A stretch of DNA of 6,948 bases from an uncultured bacterium (GTDB lineage Bacteria > Pseudomonadota > Gammaproteobacteria > Burkholderiales > Burkholderiaceae_F): the NCBI GenBank assembly GCA_905215795.1, contig CAJMRV010000091.1:1-6948 (forward strand), in the 5' to 3' direction. This document shows positions 5,254-6,948 of this stretch, piece after piece. Both the position numbers and the translations under genes were made by a program. The notes under the pieces were generated by a model. That model ran no database searches. It had not been told where the DNA came from and saw nothing but the letters and a program-made list of their open reading frames with translations. Within the stretch, counting starts at the first letter, position 1, and every line of letters begins with the position of its first letter.

Positions 5254-5639
5254 TGCCCCTCTTCTAAGTACTCGTTAACCATCATAGGTATTACCCAGAG
5301 TTCAGTTGGAAGTTGAATCCGCATGAATCCTCAAAACATTTTGGAAGTGTTTGTGATGACTTCCTTGACTGTCTGACAATGAAGAGAGGAATTTCTATGT
5401 ATTGCCGCTTGGTCGGGCTGACGGGATGAGGTTGCGAGGGCGCGCCTTGGGTTGGGTATTTTCGTCAACGACGAGCAGCATCTTGGTTGACGGGGCCGCT
5501 GCGGGATCGTCGCGAGAGTCGCTCTGGGGGTTTGTTTCTTAACGCTGCGACGAACGAATCGGTCGTCAATCATCGCCATTTGCTTCGAAACTGCGTCGAT
5601 TTTACTTAATTCTCCAGATTTCCAAGGGGTTTCTCTGGG
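5254..5639. other. 386-bp stretch with no supported gene
   Basis: The right part (about 5400-5560) is GC-rich, the flanks are AT-richer. An 82-codon minus-strand frame (5579-5331) has no SD, mixed codon use and no recognisable domain. On the plus strand an AGAGAGGA (5383-5390) precedes a 10-codon frame (5397-5429) whose stop overlaps the ATG of a 38-codon frame (5426-5542). There is an inverted repeat CGTCAAC (5463-5469) / GTTGACG (5486-5492). None of these is convincing; the stretch may be eroded DNA or the 3' region of the lysR transcript. Confidence 0.4.
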
Positions 5640-6614
5640 TCATTCAGGGGTGGGTCCGCCGAGGATCCTGGCCGCTCCGGCCGCGACGCTGGAGATTTTT
5701 TCGAGTTCGGGAAGGGTGTGTTCGATGAACATCCTGCGCGCAAGTGCGGCGATCCATTCCACTTTCTGTTTCGTCGCCGGTCTTCCGACGGCCCAGGTTG
5801 TCCTGACCAGAGGGCTTTTCGAAGGAATCCTCCAGGGGCGGACATGTCCGGCGAAGGCGCCGGCCGCCCACAGGTTCGTCGGCGGGAGAAGCGACCATCC
5901 GCGGGCCTGGTCCACCAATCCGACAAGACAGTAACTCGAGTTGGTGCGGATCCGCGTGCGGGGATTGATGCCAAGGCGCCGCAGATGCGCCTCGGCGAGC
6001 CTGCCGTCGTAGCTGTCGGTCGTGTAGCAGATGTACGGACTGCGGGCGGCGAGCTTCCGGAAGTCCTCCAGTGTGGTCATGGGGGCCGCATCCTCGTGCG
6101 AGACGCCGATGAACTCCTCCTCGTGGACGGCCACGCGTGTCCAGCCGTCCTCATCGAGTAATCCCTCGGAGGAGAGGCACACGTCGAGCTGGTCGTTCTT
6201 GAGGAGCTCGATGAGCGGCGTGTTGAGCATCGAATGAATGCTCAGTTCGGCCACTTCCTCGTGGACGGCGGCGACGAGCCAGGGAGAGATCGTTCCGTTG
6301 ACGACTTCGCCGAGGCCGAGTCTGAGGCTGACTGCGTCGAGGCTCATCGTCCGGAAGTCGTCGGAAAGGGCGTCGGCCGCTTCAAGCAGGGGACGTCCCT
6401 CGCGCAGGAGCTTCCTGCCGGCGGGAGTGGGCTTCAGGGGGCGGCAGTCCCTCAGGAAGAGCTCGGTGCCGAGGTTTTCCTCCAGGCGTTTCAAGGACTG
6501 GGAGATAGCCGACGGTGAGACGCCGAGGCGTTCGGCTGCGTTGTTGAGGAGCTTCGTCTCCGCTACGGTGCAGAACACCCTGAGGAGTTCGAGGTCGAGC
6601 CGGGGTTTGGACAT
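5640..6614 (-). CDS. LysR-type transcriptional regulator
   Basis: 324-residue cytoplasmic DNA-binding regulator. Residues 6-65 form the LysR winged helix-turn-helix: LELLRVFCTVAE, then NNAAERLGVSPSAISQSLKRLE for the two HTH helices, ELFLRD and KPTPAGRKLL for the wing. Residues about 70-90 are the linker helix, and about 95-300 fit the periplasmic-binding-protein-like effector domain (it begins LRLGLGEVVNG). Length is normal for the family. The start (ATG read from 6614) has AGGA on the minus strand at 6626-6623, 8 nt upstream. A promoter is proposed at 6669-6698. It is divergent from aspA, the classic LysR arrangement, so aspA and lysR itself are the likely targets. The effector is unknown. 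No terminator is obvious directly after the stop; the first leftward one is at 5123-5151. Confidence 0.95.
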   Translation of the reverse strand: MSKPRLDLELLRVFCTVAETKLLNNAAERLGVSPSAISQSLKRLEENLGTELFLRDCRPLKPTPAGRKLLREGRPLLEAADALSDDFRTMSLDAVSLRLGLGEVVNGTISPWLVAAVHEEVAELSIHSMLNTPLIELLKNDQLDVCLSSEGLLDEDGWTRVAVHEEEFIGVSHEDAAPMTTLEDFRKLAARSPYICYTTDSYDGRLAEAHLRRLGINPRTRIRTNSSYCLVGLVDQARGWSLLPPTNLWAAGAFAGHVRPWRIPSKSPLVRTTWAVGRPATKQKVEWIAALARRMFIEHTLPELEKISSVAAGAARILGGPTPE

Positions 6615-6640
6615 GGACGGTTTCCTGACGGATTAAGTGA

Positions 6641-6655
6641 TGCTTCATTCGAAGC
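6641..6655. promoter_or_regulatory. Dyad in the lysR leader, possible autoregulatory site
   Basis: GCTTC (6642-6646), ATTC, GAAGC (6651-6655) is a perfect 5-bp dyad. It contains a T-N11-A pattern (T6641 to A6653) as in LysR boxes. It lies between the proposed lysR -10 and the lysR start codon, where a bound regulator would repress its own gene. Confidence 0.35.
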
Positions 6656-6668
6656 GTTGTTCGTCTTA

Positions 6669-6698
6669 TTCTCCTACTCCCCCGTGTGCGTGGTCAAA
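6669..6698 (-). promoter_or_regulatory. Putative lysR promoter
   Basis: On the minus strand TTGACC (6698-6693) and GAGAAT (6674-6669) are 18 nt apart, matching consensus at 5 of 6 and 4 of 6 positions. The transcript would begin near 6662, with a leader of about 48 nt. On the plus strand CATAAT (6700-6705) could be a -10 box for aspA but lacks a -35. Confidence 0.4.
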
Positions 6699-6753
6699 CA
6701 TAATGGGCAGAAGAGGATGCCGAATACCTCATCGAAATGAAAAGGTGGTGGAC

Positions 6754-6803
6754 GGATTCAGAGGGATTGAATCCGGGGCATTCCGACGACATGAACACGG
6801 AAT
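6754..6803. promoter_or_regulatory. Cluster of dyads upstream of aspA, probable regulator binding region
   Basis: GGATTCA (6754-6760), 7 nt, TGAATCC (6768-6774) is a perfect 7-bp dyad and includes T6758-N11-A6770, the LysR box pattern. It chains into GAAT-N7-ATTC (6769-6783) and ATTCCG-N12-CGGAAT (6780-6803). A weak promoter could overlap it: TTGAAT (6767-6772), 17 nt, CATGAA (6790-6795). The position, 21-70 bp before the aspA start, suits an activator or repressor site for the divergent LysR protein. Confidence 0.45.
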
Positions 6804-6824
6804 CAAAGAAAAGGAGTCATCCGA

Positions 6825-6948
6825 ATGTCCGATTTCCGCATCGAACGCGACTGCCTCGGTGAGATGAAGGTCTCCAACGAGCACTACTACGGCATCCAGA
6901 CCTGCCGCATGATGAAGGTCTCCGGCGCCGCCGGCCTTCCGATCATCT
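6825..6948 (+). CDS. aspA: Aspartate ammonia-lyase (aspartase), N-terminal part, cut by window end
   Basis: The first 41 codons are open to the window edge. The protein starts MSDFRIERDCLGEMKVSNEHYYGIQT, which lines up with the aspartase N-terminus (RIEEDLLG.. then P.DAYYG..T in E. coli AspA). YYG followed by a short T motif favours aspartase; class II fumarases have WGAQT here. The enzyme converts L-aspartate to fumarate and ammonia in the cytoplasm, feeding the TCA branch or fumarate respiration. AAGGAG at 6811-6816 is 8 nt before the ATG, an ideal SD. Some usual residues differ (Cys10, Cys27, MM at 29-30), which is not diagnostic. The active-site loop lies outside the window. It is divergent from the LysR gene, which probably regulates it. 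Confidence 0.85.
   Translation, partial: MSDFRIERDCLGEMKVSNEHYYGIQTCRMMKVSGAAGLPII

Noticed and set aside
4961..5278. A 105-codon plus-strand frame containing GGEGGIRTHDA
   Set aside because: That peptide is the well-known false translation of the reverse complement of a tRNA-Ser 3' end; the rest crosses the candidate sRNA and its terminator. It is not a protein gene.
5331..5579. 82-codon minus-strand frame downstream of lysR
   Set aside because: No Shine-Dalgarno, random-looking codon use compared with neighbours, no domain or membrane segment, and it spans a GC composition change.
4866..5639. CRISPR array, insertion sequence or toxin-antitoxin pair in the large gap
   Set aside because: No regularly spaced repeats, no terminal inverted repeats with a transposase, and no pair of adjacent small frames with good ribosome-binding sites and coding character.
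5718..6161. Plus-strand frames of up to 147 codons opposite lysR
   Set aside because: They are antisense shadows of a clear LysR gene with full-length domain structure.

Overview
The window is 6948 bp of GC-rich bacterial DNA. Its ordinary chromosomal genes strongly prefer G/C-ending codons. The gene content is an NfsB-type nitroreductase, a YoaA/DinG-type Fe-S helicase, a LysR regulator and an aspartase. Together with Shine-Dalgarno-led starts, this suggests a gammaproteobacterium or betaproteobacterium. A betaproteobacterium of the Sutterellaceae type is my best guess, inferred from style and not from a database match.

Layout from left to right: (1) 54-707, nitroreductase close to E. coli NfsB in length and FMN-site residues. 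(2) 780-1574, an exported, charged, coiled-coil protein of unknown function. (3) A leader of about 115 bp with a perfect -10 box and a strong hairpin. (4) About 1750-4200, a YoaA/DinG-family helicase with a four-cysteine Fe-S region and an unusual acidic N-terminal extension. (5) 4237-4788, a small protein with two membrane helices and a cytoplasmic HIRAN-like domain, probably in an operon with the helicase and closed by a strong intrinsic terminator at 4825-4865. (6) 4866-5639, a 770-bp stretch of lower and patchy GC with no convincing protein gene. It holds a hairpin, a minus-strand terminator, the 3' end of a serine tRNA gene, and a candidate small RNA of about 100 nt with its own promoter and terminator. 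(7) 5640-6614 (minus), a LysR-type regulator. (8) 6615-6824, a divergent regulatory region rich in dyads. (9) 6825 to the window edge, the first 41 codons of aspartate ammonia-lyase.

Two functional pairings are suggested. The helicase and the membrane HIRAN protein are codirectional, 36 bp apart, and share a terminator, which hints at DNA repair or end recognition near the membrane. The LysR gene and aspA are divergent with T-N11-A dyads between them, so the regulator may control aspartate deamination to fumarate and ammonia.

The least conventional part is the 4866-5639 gap. A well-formed promoter-structure-terminator unit on the minus strand ends 6 nt before a 28-nt remnant of tRNA-Ser carrying the CCA end. 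This looks like an sRNA next to an attachment-site scar.
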